The notes under the pieces: model-generated | Seen by the model: only the letters and a program-made list of their open reading frames with translations | Databases searched by the model: none | Told to the model about the DNA's origin: nothing | Translations under genes and position numbers: made by a program | Shown: piece after piece, positions 52,638 to 63,314 of the stretch | How positions within the stretch are numbered: position 1 is the first letter of the stretch | How the letters are laid out: each line of letters begins with the position of its first letter | NCBI GenBank assembly: GCA_023459055.1 | Contig: JAEWVR010000031.1 | Coordinates: 124,001 to 188,000 of the forward strand | From: Fibrobacterota bacterium | Lineage (GTDB): Bacteria; Fibrobacterota; Chitinivibrionia; Chitinivibrionales; Chitinispirillaceae | Reading direction: 5' to 3' | Length of the DNA stretch: 64,000 nucleotides

Positions 52638-55600
52638 TTATGTGCGAATTTTTTTCCTCTCAACGCTCTGCCCGTTTCCGAGAATAATATCGTACCACCT
52701 GAATGCGCTTCGAAGTGCATTCTTCGTATGCCGTTTATCCCTGATACTTATCAGATGCTCATGCATTCTTTTTGCCTGAAGAACAAACGCTTCCATATTG
52801 GCCTCGACAAGCTGAGGAAAAGGCGCACCATCTGTTTCGATAGATAAAAATGGAAAACGATCAAGGGAATCATACATTGACGTTTTGTTTTCCCATCCGG
52901 GCATCCTTCTCTTTCCATCAACGTTCATTTCCCTTTTGAGCACAGCCTCAGAGACGCGTGACGGCATACATCCAAATGGACCGATAGATATAACTCCACA
53001 GGAATCATGAAGAATTTCCCTCATCCCAAGACCAACAGTGAGAACCGTTTCGCCTCTGAAATGTTCATTTACAAGATGCGAAACGCCTTTAATGGTCTTT
53101 TCAACCTCAACCATTTCAAAATTGTAAAGTTTACTTGTCGAGAGAATTGATTTAATGCGCCATTCCCACCATTCCTGAATTTGGGCAGTCAAACGCATTT
53201 TTATCTGGTCCTTAATATTAAACGATTTCTCTCCAAGGCCGGAGCTTACAACGTAATTGCTGTAACACATAAACTCTATTACCGGTGCAACCCTGACCAT
53301 AAAGCCGTTTTTCTCAAGATAATCAACAACATTTTGCCGCGAGAATTCATCCTTTCTTACATATATTTCGCCAATAAGCGATACAACCGGTACATCATGA
53401 GGATCTTTTTCAAGTGGTATTTCAGATAATCTGGCAGCGATGGTGGAAAGCAGCGTTGACAACCTTACCGATAGTTTCCCTTCAAAATAAGAAAGGATAT
53501 CATTCCAGCAGGAGTCAAAAGTAGCAAGAGCCTTTTGTTTATCTTTTGCTGCAACTGTCAACATACTCCGGATATCACTGAATACATCAGCGATAAGAAT
53601 AGCCTGCCAGGCTTTCAGCAATGTACGTGCGCCCATTCCACCATACTGGTTTTCATCAGTAACAGAAAGTACTGCAACATCCCTGATTTCATGTTTTTCA
53701 ATCAGTTGTTCCATTGCAGTGCCGTATTGTCCAAGCCGGCAGGGGCCACCGCCTGTTGCCATAAGGTAAACAGTTACCTTATCATTGCTTCTTTTATTGA
53801 TATGGTCAATAAGTGAACCTGTAGTAAGGATATACGGCAGACACTCCTTACAGGTAGTGTTTTTTCTACCTGTCAAAAGGACATTATTATCGGGGACAGG
53901 TACAGCACTCGCGTTAACCCCCAACCCTCTGAATACCGCTGCAGCACCCTCCGCACTAAGCTTTCCCATTGATGGAATAATCATCTCGACTTTATCATGT
54001 GCAAGTGGATACTCAATCCCGTCAGATGAGACAATTTTAACATCTTTACCACTATATACCGCCTTTGCAGGAACGTATGATGTTTTTTCCGGTAGAACTT
54101 TTTTCAACCTGCGATAGCGTGTAATAATATCAACAGCAGCCTCTATTCGTGTGTCAATTCCGGCATCCGCAGTATGCTGATCAAGTTCGAGGGTAAGTGA
54201 AGGTTTATCCTTCATGTAATTTCTAAAGTAACCAAGAAGAAATGAGTCAGGGCCACAGGAGAAATTAGTAATGTAAAATCCAAAAAGATTCTCATGTTCC
54301 TTTACATATTGTGACGACTTCATCATTTTCTGACCCATTCCCCAAAACATTTTATGATGAACCTGATAATCAGAAGCTGGAAGCATATCATGAGGAATTA
54401 TTACATATCCGCGTGATGCTACTTTGTGAGGTATACCCATGTTGGTATCACCTGTAAATGCGCTATATGGTCTTCCGAACAATACGACACCAAAAGTATC
54501 TTTGTTTTTATCAAGATACGCAAGAGCTTTTTTACCGTGCTCAATAATCTCCGCTTCAAAACCGCGCTGTTGACGGCATGCCCATTTAAATGCCTCTTTA
54601 GCACTCCGTTCTGCAACGCCCATTTTCTTTGCCATATCGACAAACTTCTGTTCCTCCGACTCATATCCCTTGTCAAGTCTCAATACAGGTGATAATACGA
54701 CCGCAGCTGATTGTTCAATTTCTTTTCGAAACGTTGCCCGTAGATAGTAAGATTCTCCCTGAACAAATACACATGTTTTACTATATGTAGGTACATTCTT
54801 TACCTCAATCTGTGTTACATGAGGAAGAAACAGGTAATCCGGTTTCATTTTTAGTAAATTTGCAAAACTACCATGACTTACTTCCGCTGGAAGGCAAAAT
54901 GCAGATTCAATCCGTGATATTCCTTCCGGATCAATTGCATCAGAAAGTATGACCCTGTATCCTAATTTATTGAAGAAATTTGAATACAACGGATAAAAAG
55001 AATGTGTCAGAAAGGAACGCACAATTCCAACTGTTCGTGATGGTTTGTCCTGGTTCGAATTATTATCTTCTGACAAAACACCATATTTCCCGTAAAGCAA
55101 CTTTTGACGTAATGCGACATAATCAAATTGCTCTGCATCAACCTCCCGATTAAGCCGTATGTTATAGTATTTATTACAAACACCCCCGAATGGATATACT
55201 TTTCCTTCGATTCGAATACGGGAAATCTGACATTTTCTATCACATTTTTCTTTTCCACCCTGACAAGTAAATGCACTTTCTCTGACAGCATCACGATTGA
55301 TAAGTTCATCAAGATTAAACTCGCAAACCTTTGAAATGCCCAGCTTGATTCTGCTTTCAACTTCCAGTGCAACACCATACGCACCTGTCAACCCAGGGTC
55401 TGGCGGTACGATAATGCTGCTATTCATAAGTGATGCAATAGCGACAGGAACCGCTTTATTGTAACATACACCACCCTGCATAAATATTTTTTTACCAACC
55501 GGACGGGAGCCCTTGACACGATTCAAATAGTTAAGGCCGATAGAGTAAACAAGACCGCCAAGAATATCATTTTTACTTACCCCCTCCTGTGCTGCAATTT

Positions 55601-57032
55601 TAATGTCACTCGATATAAAAGCAGAGCACTGATCCGTAAAGTTGGGTGGATTGGACCCCTCAAGCGCCAATGGTCCGATCATCTCTGTTGCAATATTCAA
55701 TGATTCCTTTGCTGACTCCTCAAGAAAGGATCCGGTTCCTGCACTGCAAGCCTCGTTCATTGCGTAATCAGAGGGTACACCACTTGTAAGATAAGTGTAT
55801 TTCGCATCCTGTCCACCAATTTCAAAAATGGTATCAACATCCTTGTCAAAATGGGTAGCAGCGGTAGCATGAGCAATGATTTCGTTGATAATATTATCTG
55901 TCAACGCATGAAGACCCGCAATCTGCCTTCCGGACCCGGTAACTCCAAGACCGTTAATTGTGATTTTTTTATCACCAACCTGGGATTTAATTGACTTGTA
56001 GCATTCAATTGATGCATTTACAGGGTCTCCGTTTGTACGTAAATATATTGACGCAAGTATTTGCAAATCAGATCTTCGTACAAGTACCGACTTTGTTGTT
56101 GTCGAACCGACATCCAAACCAAGTATGCACTCATCTCCGTTCTGTACAACACCTCTGCATGATTCCTTGAATTCAACAAAGTGTACAGCATCCTTGAGTG
56201 GTTTATGCGTTTTAAACGACTGTTCATTTTTAATTATTAACGCGTTGATATCAGGATTCAATACTTTGCAATCGTGCTCTGATGCCCATACAGCTGCACC
56301 CAGAGCTTCAAAGCAGTCTGCATGGTCAGGAATAACAAGTTTTTTAAACCTGGATCTTAGTATATCAACCATTGCATGATTATTTGATCCACCTCCGATC
56401 ACTGCTGCAAAATCGCTTTGCAAGTCCTTTACAAGATCAGATATTTTATCAGCCATCATTAAACATAAACCGGCAGCAATATTTTCACGCAACTCCCCTT
56501 TATTCAATGCATGTGTACAGTCACTTTTACAAAACACACTGCAGCGACCTGCAATTTTATGTGCTGTACCCCTGGAAGCCATCTCAACAGCTTCGTCAAG
56601 AGTCAGACCCATACGCCTTATCTGCTGAAGAAAAAACTCCCCGGTTCCCGATGCACATTTATTTCCTGAATGTACAGCATTTATTCCGCCTTTTGATGTC
56701 ATCGTATAAACAAGCTGAGTCTCACCCCCGGAACTTACAACCAAATCAGGGTATTCTCCATCGACAAATGAAGACCTTATCGCATATTCAAGTGCTTCCG
56801 GCTCTGATATACTGGTCAGATTGATATGATTTCTAAACGCGCGCCCGGTGACCGCAACCCTGTTTATTTTCTCCGTCCGTATAGTCTTGACATATTCAGA
56901 AAACGCATTTCTTGGATTTCCTTCATGGGCTACACGATAAGTACTCTCAACACATACGTTTTTATTGTTAATGTCTGCAATTACACATTGCATTGTTGTT
57001 GAGCCAAAACAGATACCTAACGTTCTCATCAC
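52638..57032 (-). CDS. Giant BadF/HgdC-type activase fused to dehydratase-like domains
   Basis: A 1464-residue soluble protein. Residues 1-265 are one ASKHA ATPase domain (GICFGSTTMQCVIAD, SGNKCASGTGEFF, IGGGSNNHAMVDIL). Residues 312-590 are a second (LGLDVGSTTTKSVLV, EIGGQDAKYTYL, NEACSAGTGSFLEE, MQGGVCYNKAV). The Cys in each CxxGTG segment is the expected 4Fe-4S ligand of 2-hydroxyacyl-CoA dehydratase activators. Residues 600-1460 contain DUF2229 and HgdB-like regions with further Cys motifs (GKEKCDRKCQISR, CKECLPYI, GGGPCRLGQYG). Such proteins drive ATP-dependent low-potential electron transfer in anaerobes; the physiological acceptor of this fused family is unknown. Monocistronic. Confidence 0.85.
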   Translation of the reverse strand: MMRTLGICFGSTTMQCVIADINNKNVCVESTYRVAHEGNPRNAFSEYVKTIRTEKINRVAVTGRAFRNHINLTSISEPEALEYAIRSSFVDGEYPDLVVSSGGETQLVYTMTSKGGINAVHSGNKCASGTGEFFLQQIRRMGLTLDEAVEMASRGTAHKIAGRCSVFCKSDCTHALNKGELRENIAAGLCLMMADKISDLVKDLQSDFAAVIGGGSNNHAMVDILRSRFKKLVIPDHADCFEALGAAVWASEHDCKVLNPDINALIIKNEQSFKTHKPLKDAVHFVEFKESCRGVVQNGDECILGLDVGSTTTKSVLVRRSDLQILASIYLRTNGDPVNASIECYKSIKSQVGDKKITINGLGVTGSGRQIAGLHALTDNIINEIIAHATAATHFDKDVDTIFEIGGQDAKYTYLTSGVPSDYAMNEACSAGTGSFLEESAKESLNIATEMIGPLALEGSNPPNFTDQCSAFISSDIKIAAQEGVSKNDILGGLVYSIGLNYLNRVKGSRPVGKKIFMQGGVCYNKAVPVAIASLMNSSIIVPPDPGLTGAYGVALEVESRIKLGISKVCEFNLDELINRDAVRESAFTCQGGKEKCDRKCQISRIRIEGKVYPFGGVCNKYYNIRLNREVDAEQFDYVALRQKLLYGKYGVLSEDNNSNQDKPSRTVGIVRSFLTHSFYPLYSNFFNKLGYRVILSDAIDPEGISRIESAFCLPAEVSHGSFANLLKMKPDYLFLPHVTQIEVKNVPTYSKTCVFVQGESYYLRATFRKEIEQSAAVVLSPVLRLDKGYESEEQKFVDMAKKMGVAERSAKEAFKWACRQQRGFEAEIIEHGKKALAYLDKNKDTFGVVLFGRPYSAFTGDTNMGIPHKVASRGYVIIPHDMLPASDYQVHHKMFWGMGQKMMKSSQYVKEHENLFGFYITNFSCGPDSFLLGYFRNYMKDKPSLTLELDQHTADAGIDTRIEAAVDIITRYRRLKKVLPEKTSYVPAKAVYSGKDVKIVSSDGIEYPLAHDKVEMIIPSMGKLSAEGAAAVFRGLGVNASAVPVPDNNVLLTGRKNTTCKECLPYILTTGSLIDHINKRSNDKVTVYLMATGGGPCRLGQYGTAMEQLIEKHEIRDVAVLSVTDENQYGGMGARTLLKAWQAILIADVFSDIRSMLTVAAKDKQKALATFDSCWNDILSYFEGKLSVRLSTLLSTIAARLSEIPLEKDPHDVPVVSLIGEIYVRKDEFSRQNVVDYLEKNGFMVRVAPVIEFMCYSNYVVSSGLGEKSFNIKDQIKMRLTAQIQEWWEWRIKSILSTSKLYNFEMVEVEKTIKGVSHLVNEHFRGETVLTVGLGMREILHDSCGVISIGPFGCMPSRVSEAVLKREMNVDGKRRMPGWENKTSMYDSLDRFPFLSIETDGAPFPQLVEANMEAFVLQAKRMHEHLISIRDKRHTKNALRSAFRWYDIILGNGQSVERKKIRT

Positions 57033-57413
57033 AACTCTCTTTATAAAATGTTAATAATGACAAAGTGTTAAAGTACATAATACAATTGTGAATTAATGAT
57101 AAGTATATTTTAATACAGTTGCATTATGGATCCTATTTCTATTAAAATGTAATATACGTATTGTAGAATCAATACATAATCACAAAAAATCGATAAAAAG
57201 CAAAAAACTTTACATCAACTGGTGTGAATTGATAACTACAAATAGTATTTTTAAAGTAGAGTATGGCATATAAATAAGATTCTTTAACAATCTTATTTAC
57301 TTAAATTTCAATGACTTCCTTAACTTCGACAAGTAATGGTTCATTGATACAAAATCGATCAGGTTGCCACAGAATATATGTCAAGGATAGTCATATACAA
57401 AGGAAAGAAAAGA
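57033..57413. other. Divergent intergenic region, activase and transglutaminase-like genes
   Basis: AT-rich DNA with the two divergent promoters. No structure was recognised apart from the AAAGGA ribosome binding site at 57399-57404. Confidence 0.4.
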
Positions 57414-59141
57414 ATGTTTTATAAAAAAGACGACTCACAATCTCTGGAACGTTATTCATCAGCCATCACGCTGTCTGATATGGAAGTTTTCATTTTTCCG
57501 GAACTGTTGTATGCATTAATGCTTGCCAATATTATGTCGCCGCGCCTTTGGAAATGGAAAAATGATCCATGGTTCAATTCAATTCACAAAATGAGTCCCG
57601 TTAAACGGATGCAACGACTAAAGCAATATATAATGGATCATTTTTCATTCAATCTCGATCTTGATACATGGGGGCTAACCGATAAGAATACAGAACTTTC
57701 ACGTTTTAATGCTTTTATCAATCAACAAATTCTTTCTGAAAGTAATGCTCTGTTTGGTTACGAAGGAGATAAGTACTATTTCGATATTGACATCAGAAAA
57801 CATTTTGGACTTGATAAATACAATTCGGATATTATTCCGTACTGGAAAACAGAAACGCTTGAAGCAATGGAGGCATTCAGGTACAAAGATGGCTATCCTG
57901 CAGGAGCCGGTGAATGTGTATCCCTGGCAGCATTATATGCATCAAGTTCTTTTGCAGTAGCTGATATTCCACTTCAATCAATATACCTTTTTGCAACACC
58001 TCTCCATTCACAGAATTTTCTTGATATCGGAGACGGTATAATCACTAACAACCGGCGTATTGTTACAAAAAACATGTGGTATAACGGTACAGAACTCAGT
58101 GCGAAAGCCAGACGTGCACTTGAAAATGAAAAAGTGACAATCGTTGCAAACAACACCGGGTACATTCATACAATGTATAATACTGCAACAATCAATCAGG
58201 ATTCATATAAACATTTTCGCAATAAAATAAAAAATTACCTTAAAACAGAAATTACATTTGAAATTCTTGCTAATTTTCTTCGTCAAAATTCACAGCTTCA
58301 GTGCTGTTTTCAGATTGCTCACTGCTGTTGCGGTAAACCGCGATATCTTCCGGCAGAACGGGCATATCAATATGAGCACTCCAGTAAATTCAGAGTTGGT
58401 GATGCAACGCAGGAGAACCTTCTTCATGAAATTGAAGAGGATGAATATTATACATCACCACTTCCACATCGAATGGTATTACGTGAGCTTGAGCTTTTTT
58501 TTAGTCAAAACAAAGTAATTATCGATAGTGCATCAACTATCGAGTTACTTCAAAAATCTTTACATCATGAATGCATTAATGTCGAAGAAGTTGTCAAAGA
58601 TTTAATTGCATTCTGCAAAACAATTCCACGACTTCCCGATACAGATAAAGAATGGATTGCTTCAGATCCAGTAAATCTTGACAATGTTAAGAATGCACAT
58701 GATGCGTTGGAGAAGATTTCAGAATTCAGGACTAAAAACATATCTGCAGATCTTGCATTCAGTGCCTATCGTGATCTATCAAGATCTCCGTGGAAACCAT
58801 TTCTCAAAGCAGCGCTTGAACGGAATCCGGTTATCCTTCACGCATTGCGCGATACAGATATACAGACAGTATTTACAAAAATCAATGTACTTGAAAATGA
58901 ATCCATCTACGATGAATCAACACGCCTTGCACAACCCGATGAAGTCTGGAACTTTGGACGCGGAGATGGTCTTGAGAAAGCTTTGTGTTTTGTCAATGTA
59001 CTAAGAAAACATTTCCCGCAGGAACGCTACACTCTTGATTATTCAGGAAAAAAAGTGAATGTAAAGGTAAAGAATGCTGATTATACATTTACAACCACTA
59101 AACAGCTCAATCCGCCATCAGAAGAGGATTTCTTATTGTAA
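57414..59141 (+). CDS. Unknown large protein with a transglutaminase-like core
   Basis: About 575 residues from ATG 57414 (AAAGGA nine bases upstream); the in-frame ATG at 57378 has no such site. I recognise no named family. Numbering from 57378, residues 175-225 read PAGAGECVSLAALYASSSF (Cys180), then TPLHSQNFLDIGDG (His210, Asp216 or Asp219), the Cys-helix, His-strand, Asp order of transglutaminase/papain-like folds. A Cys cluster (QCCFQIAHCCCGKPRY) follows near 308-323 and could bind metal. The C-terminal half is helical and acidic (LLHEIEEDEYY). No signal peptide or membrane span: cytoplasmic. The small gene 59244-59570 is convergent with it. Function unknown; peptidase or cross-linking activity is only a possibility. 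Confidence 0.6.
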   Translation: MFYKKDDSQSLERYSSAITLSDMEVFIFPELLYALMLANIMSPRLWKWKNDPWFNSIHKMSPVKRMQRLKQYIMDHFSFNLDLDTWGLTDKNTELSRFNAFINQQILSESNALFGYEGDKYYFDIDIRKHFGLDKYNSDIIPYWKTETLEAMEAFRYKDGYPAGAGECVSLAALYASSSFAVADIPLQSIYLFATPLHSQNFLDIGDGIITNNRRIVTKNMWYNGTELSAKARRALENEKVTIVANNTGYIHTMYNTATINQDSYKHFRNKIKNYLKTEITFEILANFLRQNSQLQCCFQIAHCCCGKPRYLPAERAYQYEHSSKFRVGDATQENLLHEIEEDEYYTSPLPHRMVLRELELFFSQNKVIIDSASTIELLQKSLHHECINVEEVVKDLIAFCKTIPRLPDTDKEWIASDPVNLDNVKNAHDALEKISEFRTKNISADLAFSAYRDLSRSPWKPFLKAALERNPVILHALRDTDIQTVFTKINVLENESIYDESTRLAQPDEVWNFGRGDGLEKALCFVNVLRKHFPQERYTLDYSGKKVNVKVKNADYTFTTTKQLNPPSEEDFLL

Positions 59142-59243
59142 CTACGCAAAAACAATCTGTTGAGATCAACAATTCAGAGAGTACGACACCCATCCGGTCA
59201 TTCTGCAATTTTACTCTCTGACTATGTTATGACTGATATGAAA

Positions 59244-59570
59244 TTACTCCGAAGATGAACCTGACATTTCTATCTTATCTTCACGAGCATGAATATCTGA
59301 ATAAATAAGGTTAACTTCCCGATCTGTAGCTGGTCTGAATTTATCAATCTTTTCGAGATCTGCAGCAGGAGCATTTGAAGCAAGTGCTTTTTTATACTCG
59401 TCAGTATAGAATAGTTCAATCGAATCAAATACCGGTTCATTATTGAAACGCATAGAAAGAAGTGTATTTATTTCAGACATAGTCAATGGACGATTTTTTG
59501 AATTCTGACGCAGACGCTCAACCTTGGCATACAGTGATGGAAATTGTGATTTTGCAAAATCATTTGCCAT
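59244..59570 (-). CDS. Small acidic hypothetical protein
   Basis: A 108-residue soluble protein (MANDFAKSQFPSLYAKVERL...), mostly helical, with an acidic C terminus. AAGGG lies about 8 bases before the ATG, supporting a real gene. No recognised domain. It sits between metH (same strand, starting well upstream and ending at 59676) and the convergent transglutaminase-like gene, and could be transcribed with metH. Confidence 0.6.
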   Translation of the reverse strand: MANDFAKSQFPSLYAKVERLRQNSKNRPLTMSEINTLLSMRFNNEPVFDSIELFYTDEYKKALASNAPAADLEKIDKFRPATDREVNLIYSDIHAREDKIEMSGSSSE

Positions 59571-59675
59571 TTCTTTTTCCCTTCGTAAACATTTATTCTA
59601 TAATCTCACATTTTTCAATGTATGAATCTTTATCAACATCAACAATAAGTTGCTTATACCATTAAAAAGTATCAT

Positions 59676-62600
59676 TTATATCATATATTCCGCATCCGGG
59701 TGACATACAAAAACACCAAGAGTCGAATGCTCCGGATCCATTTGAAACCCGTCAGTTAATGTTATTCCCAATCGCTCTTCACCACCAATTACTTCGAATA
59801 ATTTTTTCTGATCTTCAAGTGATGGTAAACCGGGATAACCAAAACTATAACGACGCCCTCTTTTCAAATCAAGAACAAGTGCTTTTCTAATCTCCACTGT
59901 CACCTTATCAGCAAGACTTTCAACCAGATAATTTCCAATTCCGTTGAGTAAATATCCCTTTTTATATTTATCTTCCTTCTGAAACAGATTCCTGCAACAG
60001 TCCCCAATCTTTTTTCCAATTGTTACAATTTGTACACCAAGAATATCACCTTCCGGACGTAAATAATCAGCTATTGAACGATTGTTTTTTTTAGGCATCC
60101 TCGGATACACAAAAGAAGCGATTTCCTCATTGTAATTATCCGGATTAAGCAGGATTACCCTGCAATCTTCTGTAATAACCGGGAAAAACGAATAATAGCC
60201 ACGAGCATCAATCAGATTATTCGAAATAATTTCATCACGTAAAGTATTGAAGGATGGAAGAAATTCTTTTTCGACAGCCTCATTATATTCCTTACTATCA
60301 AGTCTACCACCAGCCCATTCAGCTTTAAATAACCGCTCAGTGTTAATAGAACTTAAAAGTTGATTTACATCCCAAACGAGCATTTCCCCAGTTCCCCAGA
60401 AAGGAGGTTCTGTCGGTGCCTCATAGGTAAGTTCCATCGCAGTATGTTCACATGTCACCGCGACACATTCAGGTTTTCGTACCGCAACAGTCTTACCAGA
60501 AACAATACGCCCTGATCCCAATTCATCAAGCATCCGTGATGCATCAAACGCATCGCGGGCATAAAATACTCCACCCTCATACATTTTGTCGTCAAAAATT
60601 GCGATTCGTTGAGCAAAGTCGCTATTGACCGCTGCACCACCAATAAATACAGGGACATTAATCCCCTCTTTTGCAAATGTCTCAACACATAAACGCATCT
60701 GCTTTGATGTCGTAACAAGTAGCGCTGATAATCCCACGGCATCAGGTTTTTCTTTTTTAACAGCCTCAATAATCGTCTCTATAGCGACCTGCTTTCCGAG
60801 ATCAATTACAGTATATCCCTGATTACGTAAAATAGACCCAACAAGATTTTTTCCGATATCGTGAACATCACCATACACAGTCGCAAGGATAATTTTGCCT
60901 TTTGATACAGCATTTGAATCTTTTAAATATGGTTCCAGTATTGTTACAGATTCTTTCATAACCTCAGCTGCCTGAAGTACAAATGGAAGAATCATTTCCC
61001 CATTTGTCATTTTTTCGCCGACTTCGGCCATTGCTGGCAGAAGAATTGTGTTTAAAATTTCACTTGCATTTCTATTTTGTAATAGTGATAGAATCGTTTT
61101 CTTTAAATCACGGCGATCACGTTTCAGAATTGCATATTTTAATTTTTGCTCATCAGAAAGTACCGGTAGTACCTGTTCTGAACCAACAGTTTTTTCATCT
61201 TTTATTTTTTCAAAATAATTTACAAATTCAGACAGAGCATCAATAGATCTGTTGAACAGAAGATTTTCCGCGAGTGTACGAAGTCCTGCATCATAATTTT
61301 CAACATTATCTTTATGCAAGGGATTAAATATCGCAGCATCAAGACCCGCTTCTACTGCGTGATACAACATAACATTATTAAGTATTCGACGAGCTTTTGG
61401 TTTTAATCCAAACGATACATTGCTGACACCCATCACGGTTCTGACTCCGGGCATTATTTTCTTTATTTGTCTCAATGCCTCAAGACTTTCATTTGCTGCA
61501 TTGGCAGTATCTTTTTCACCAGTAGCAAGTGTAAAGACAAGCGGATCGATGTATATATAATGTTCCGGAAGACCAAATTCGCCGCATGCAATATCCCGCA
61601 ATTTTCTGGCAAGTTCAACCTTTTTTGCAACGGTTTTTGCCATACCCTCATCGTCAATTGTCAACGCAACAACCGGTGATCCGAATTGTACGGCAAGAGA
61701 AAGTGTCTTCCGCGCATTCTCTGCACCATGTTCAAGATTTATCGAATTGATCATCATTGATCCGGGATTGATCTTAAGCGCATCAACCATTATTGAAGGT
61801 TCAGTTGTATCTATACAGAATGGCGTTGATGATCTATCGGAAAGATACCAAACAAGATTCTTTAGCGTTTCCTTCTCGTTATCCTTTTCATTTACAGCTA
61901 CACATATATCAATTACAGCACACCCGCTGTCGGCCTGTTCCTGCGCAACAAGAAACAGCTCTTCTTTATTGTCGGCAAGAATCAGTTCTTTTGTTTTTTT
62001 GGATCCCTGTGCATTCAGACGTTCACCAATTATTACCGGTCTACCAATTGACTCAAGATCAATTCCATGAATACCGGTTGACAACCAGCAACTTGGCCGG
62101 TGTAATTCCCTGATTGCGACCTGCTTATTTTTTAGAATATCAGCAGCAGCTTTAATGTGTGCAGGAGTCGTACCGCAGCACCCACCAACGACATTTAATC
62201 CGTGAACAGTAACAAGCGGTTCCAGTAATGCAGCAAACCCCTGAGGATCTAAGGCATAAAAGGCTTTGCCGTCAATATTTTGAGGCATACCGGCATTGGG
62301 TAGGGCAACAACAGGTACTGGAGAATGCTTGAGCAATTTCATTATTGATGGAGTCATCTCTTTGGGTCCCATTCCGCAATTAATACCTACAACAGCTGCT
62401 CCAAGCCCTATAACTGCTCCGAGAAATGATTCTATTCCGCTTCCAAGAAGCATATGACCGTTTATATCGATTGTAATCTGTACCTGAACAGGTATCTGTT
62501 TGTCAACTTTCCGAATTCCTTCCATCGCAGCACGTACTTCAAGAAGATCCTGTGATGTTTCGATTCTTACAAAGTCAACACCACCTTCGATAAGAGCAGA

Positions 62601-63056
62601 TGCCTGCTCTTTATAGATGTCAACGAGCTGATCATAATCAGCGCCGACAAGTTCCGCATTTTTGGATGACGGAAGGTAACCGGTTGGTCCTAATGATCCG
62701 CACACAAATCGCTGTATACCATCACTGAACTTGCATTGGTCAATTGCTTTACGTGCATTTTTTGCAGCAGAAAAATTTATCTCATGGACACGTTTCTCAA
62801 GTCCATACTCACCCAGCTTTATCCTGGTTCCGCCGAATGTATTCGTCTGTATAATATGCGCACCAGCATCAAGATATGCTCCGTGAATCGAAATGAGTAC
62901 ATCCGGACTGTTTATGTTTAATATTTCATTACATCCCGCAGAACTACCATATACTTTTGGATCGACTGATCTTTTTTGAATCTCAGTACCCACAGCTCCA
63001 TCAAAAACAAGCGGAATTCTCTTTTCAATCAACGTAAGATAAGGATGCATCTTCAT
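59676..63056 (-). CDS. metH: Cobalamin-dependent methionine synthase
   Basis: About 1126 residues from ATG 63056 (AAGGA five bases upstream; ATG 63080 and 63050 are in-frame alternatives). Domains in order: homocysteine-binding barrel with the zinc Cys pair GGCCGTTPAH and an earlier INCGMGP; pterin-binding barrel (IGERLNAQGSKKTKE, MGVSNVSFGLKP); cobalamin cap; B12 Rossmann domain with GDVHDIGKNL, whose His ligates cobalt; and a C-terminal SAM-binding activation domain (RGRRYSFGYPGLPSLEDQ). It transfers methyl from methyltetrahydrofolate to homocysteine. The full five-part architecture allows reductive reactivation. No cobalamin riboswitch was recognised upstream. Somewhat shorter than E. coli MetH (1227), mainly in the activation domain. 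Confidence 0.97.
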   Translation of the reverse strand: MKMHPYLTLIEKRIPLVFDGAVGTEIQKRSVDPKVYGSSAGCNEILNINSPDVLISIHGAYLDAGAHIIQTNTFGGTRIKLGEYGLEKRVHEINFSAAKNARKAIDQCKFSDGIQRFVCGSLGPTGYLPSSKNAELVGADYDQLVDIYKEQASALIEGGVDFVRIETSQDLLEVRAAMEGIRKVDKQIPVQVQITIDINGHMLLGSGIESFLGAVIGLGAAVVGINCGMGPKEMTPSIMKLLKHSPVPVVALPNAGMPQNIDGKAFYALDPQGFAALLEPLVTVHGLNVVGGCCGTTPAHIKAAADILKNKQVAIRELHRPSCWLSTGIHGIDLESIGRPVIIGERLNAQGSKKTKELILADNKEELFLVAQEQADSGCAVIDICVAVNEKDNEKETLKNLVWYLSDRSSTPFCIDTTEPSIMVDALKINPGSMMINSINLEHGAENARKTLSLAVQFGSPVVALTIDDEGMAKTVAKKVELARKLRDIACGEFGLPEHYIYIDPLVFTLATGEKDTANAANESLEALRQIKKIMPGVRTVMGVSNVSFGLKPKARRILNNVMLYHAVEAGLDAAIFNPLHKDNVENYDAGLRTLAENLLFNRSIDALSEFVNYFEKIKDEKTVGSEQVLPVLSDEQKLKYAILKRDRRDLKKTILSLLQNRNASEILNTILLPAMAEVGEKMTNGEMILPFVLQAAEVMKESVTILEPYLKDSNAVSKGKIILATVYGDVHDIGKNLVGSILRNQGYTVIDLGKQVAIETIIEAVKKEKPDAVGLSALLVTTSKQMRLCVETFAKEGINVPVFIGGAAVNSDFAQRIAIFDDKMYEGGVFYARDAFDASRMLDELGSGRIVSGKTVAVRKPECVAVTCEHTAMELTYEAPTEPPFWGTGEMLVWDVNQLLSSINTERLFKAEWAGGRLDSKEYNEAVEKEFLPSFNTLRDEIISNNLIDARGYYSFFPVITEDCRVILLNPDNYNEEIASFVYPRMPKKNNRSIADYLRPEGDILGVQIVTIGKKIGDCCRNLFQKEDKYKKGYLLNGIGNYLVESLADKVTVEIRKALVLDLKRGRRYSFGYPGLPSLEDQKKLFEVIGGEERLGITLTDGFQMDPEHSTLGVFVCHPDAEYMI

Positions 63057-63263
63057 TTCTTTCCTTAGCTTTATTCCCACACGGCTAACATTGTCTTACT
63101 ATTATTATAGCACAGACACTCACGCGAATACAGAAATCAAGCGTAAAAATAAAAGAGCTATAGTTGTTTTCAACAACCATAACGACATTACTAGTATTGT
63201 ACTTGGTATAGAATTAACTCAAGTTTAGACCCTAAATGCAATTATTGCATTGTACAGAATTAC

Positions 63264-63300
63264 CCTGAGTTCATTGTATAAAATAATTGATGAACTCAGG
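63264..63300. repeat. 11-bp inverted repeat downstream of the edge gene
   Basis: CCTGAGTTCAT (63264-63274) and ATGAACTCAGG (63290-63300) pair perfectly around a 15-base AT loop, about 15 bases past the stop of the gene ending at 63315. It is a likely transcript-end hairpin, though without a long T tail. Confidence 0.55.
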
Positions 63301-63314
63301 ATACACCTGATAAT

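Noticed and set aside
59175..59220. CAGAGAGT/ACTCTCTG inverted repeat between convergent genes as a terminator
   Set aside because: Only 8 pairs around a 30-base loop and no T tail, so it is too weak to call a terminator.
63057..63314. Possible cobalamin or SAM riboswitch upstream of metH
   Set aside because: The region was read for the B12-box and SAM-box core sequences and none was seen. Only the transcript-end hairpin of the edge gene is present.
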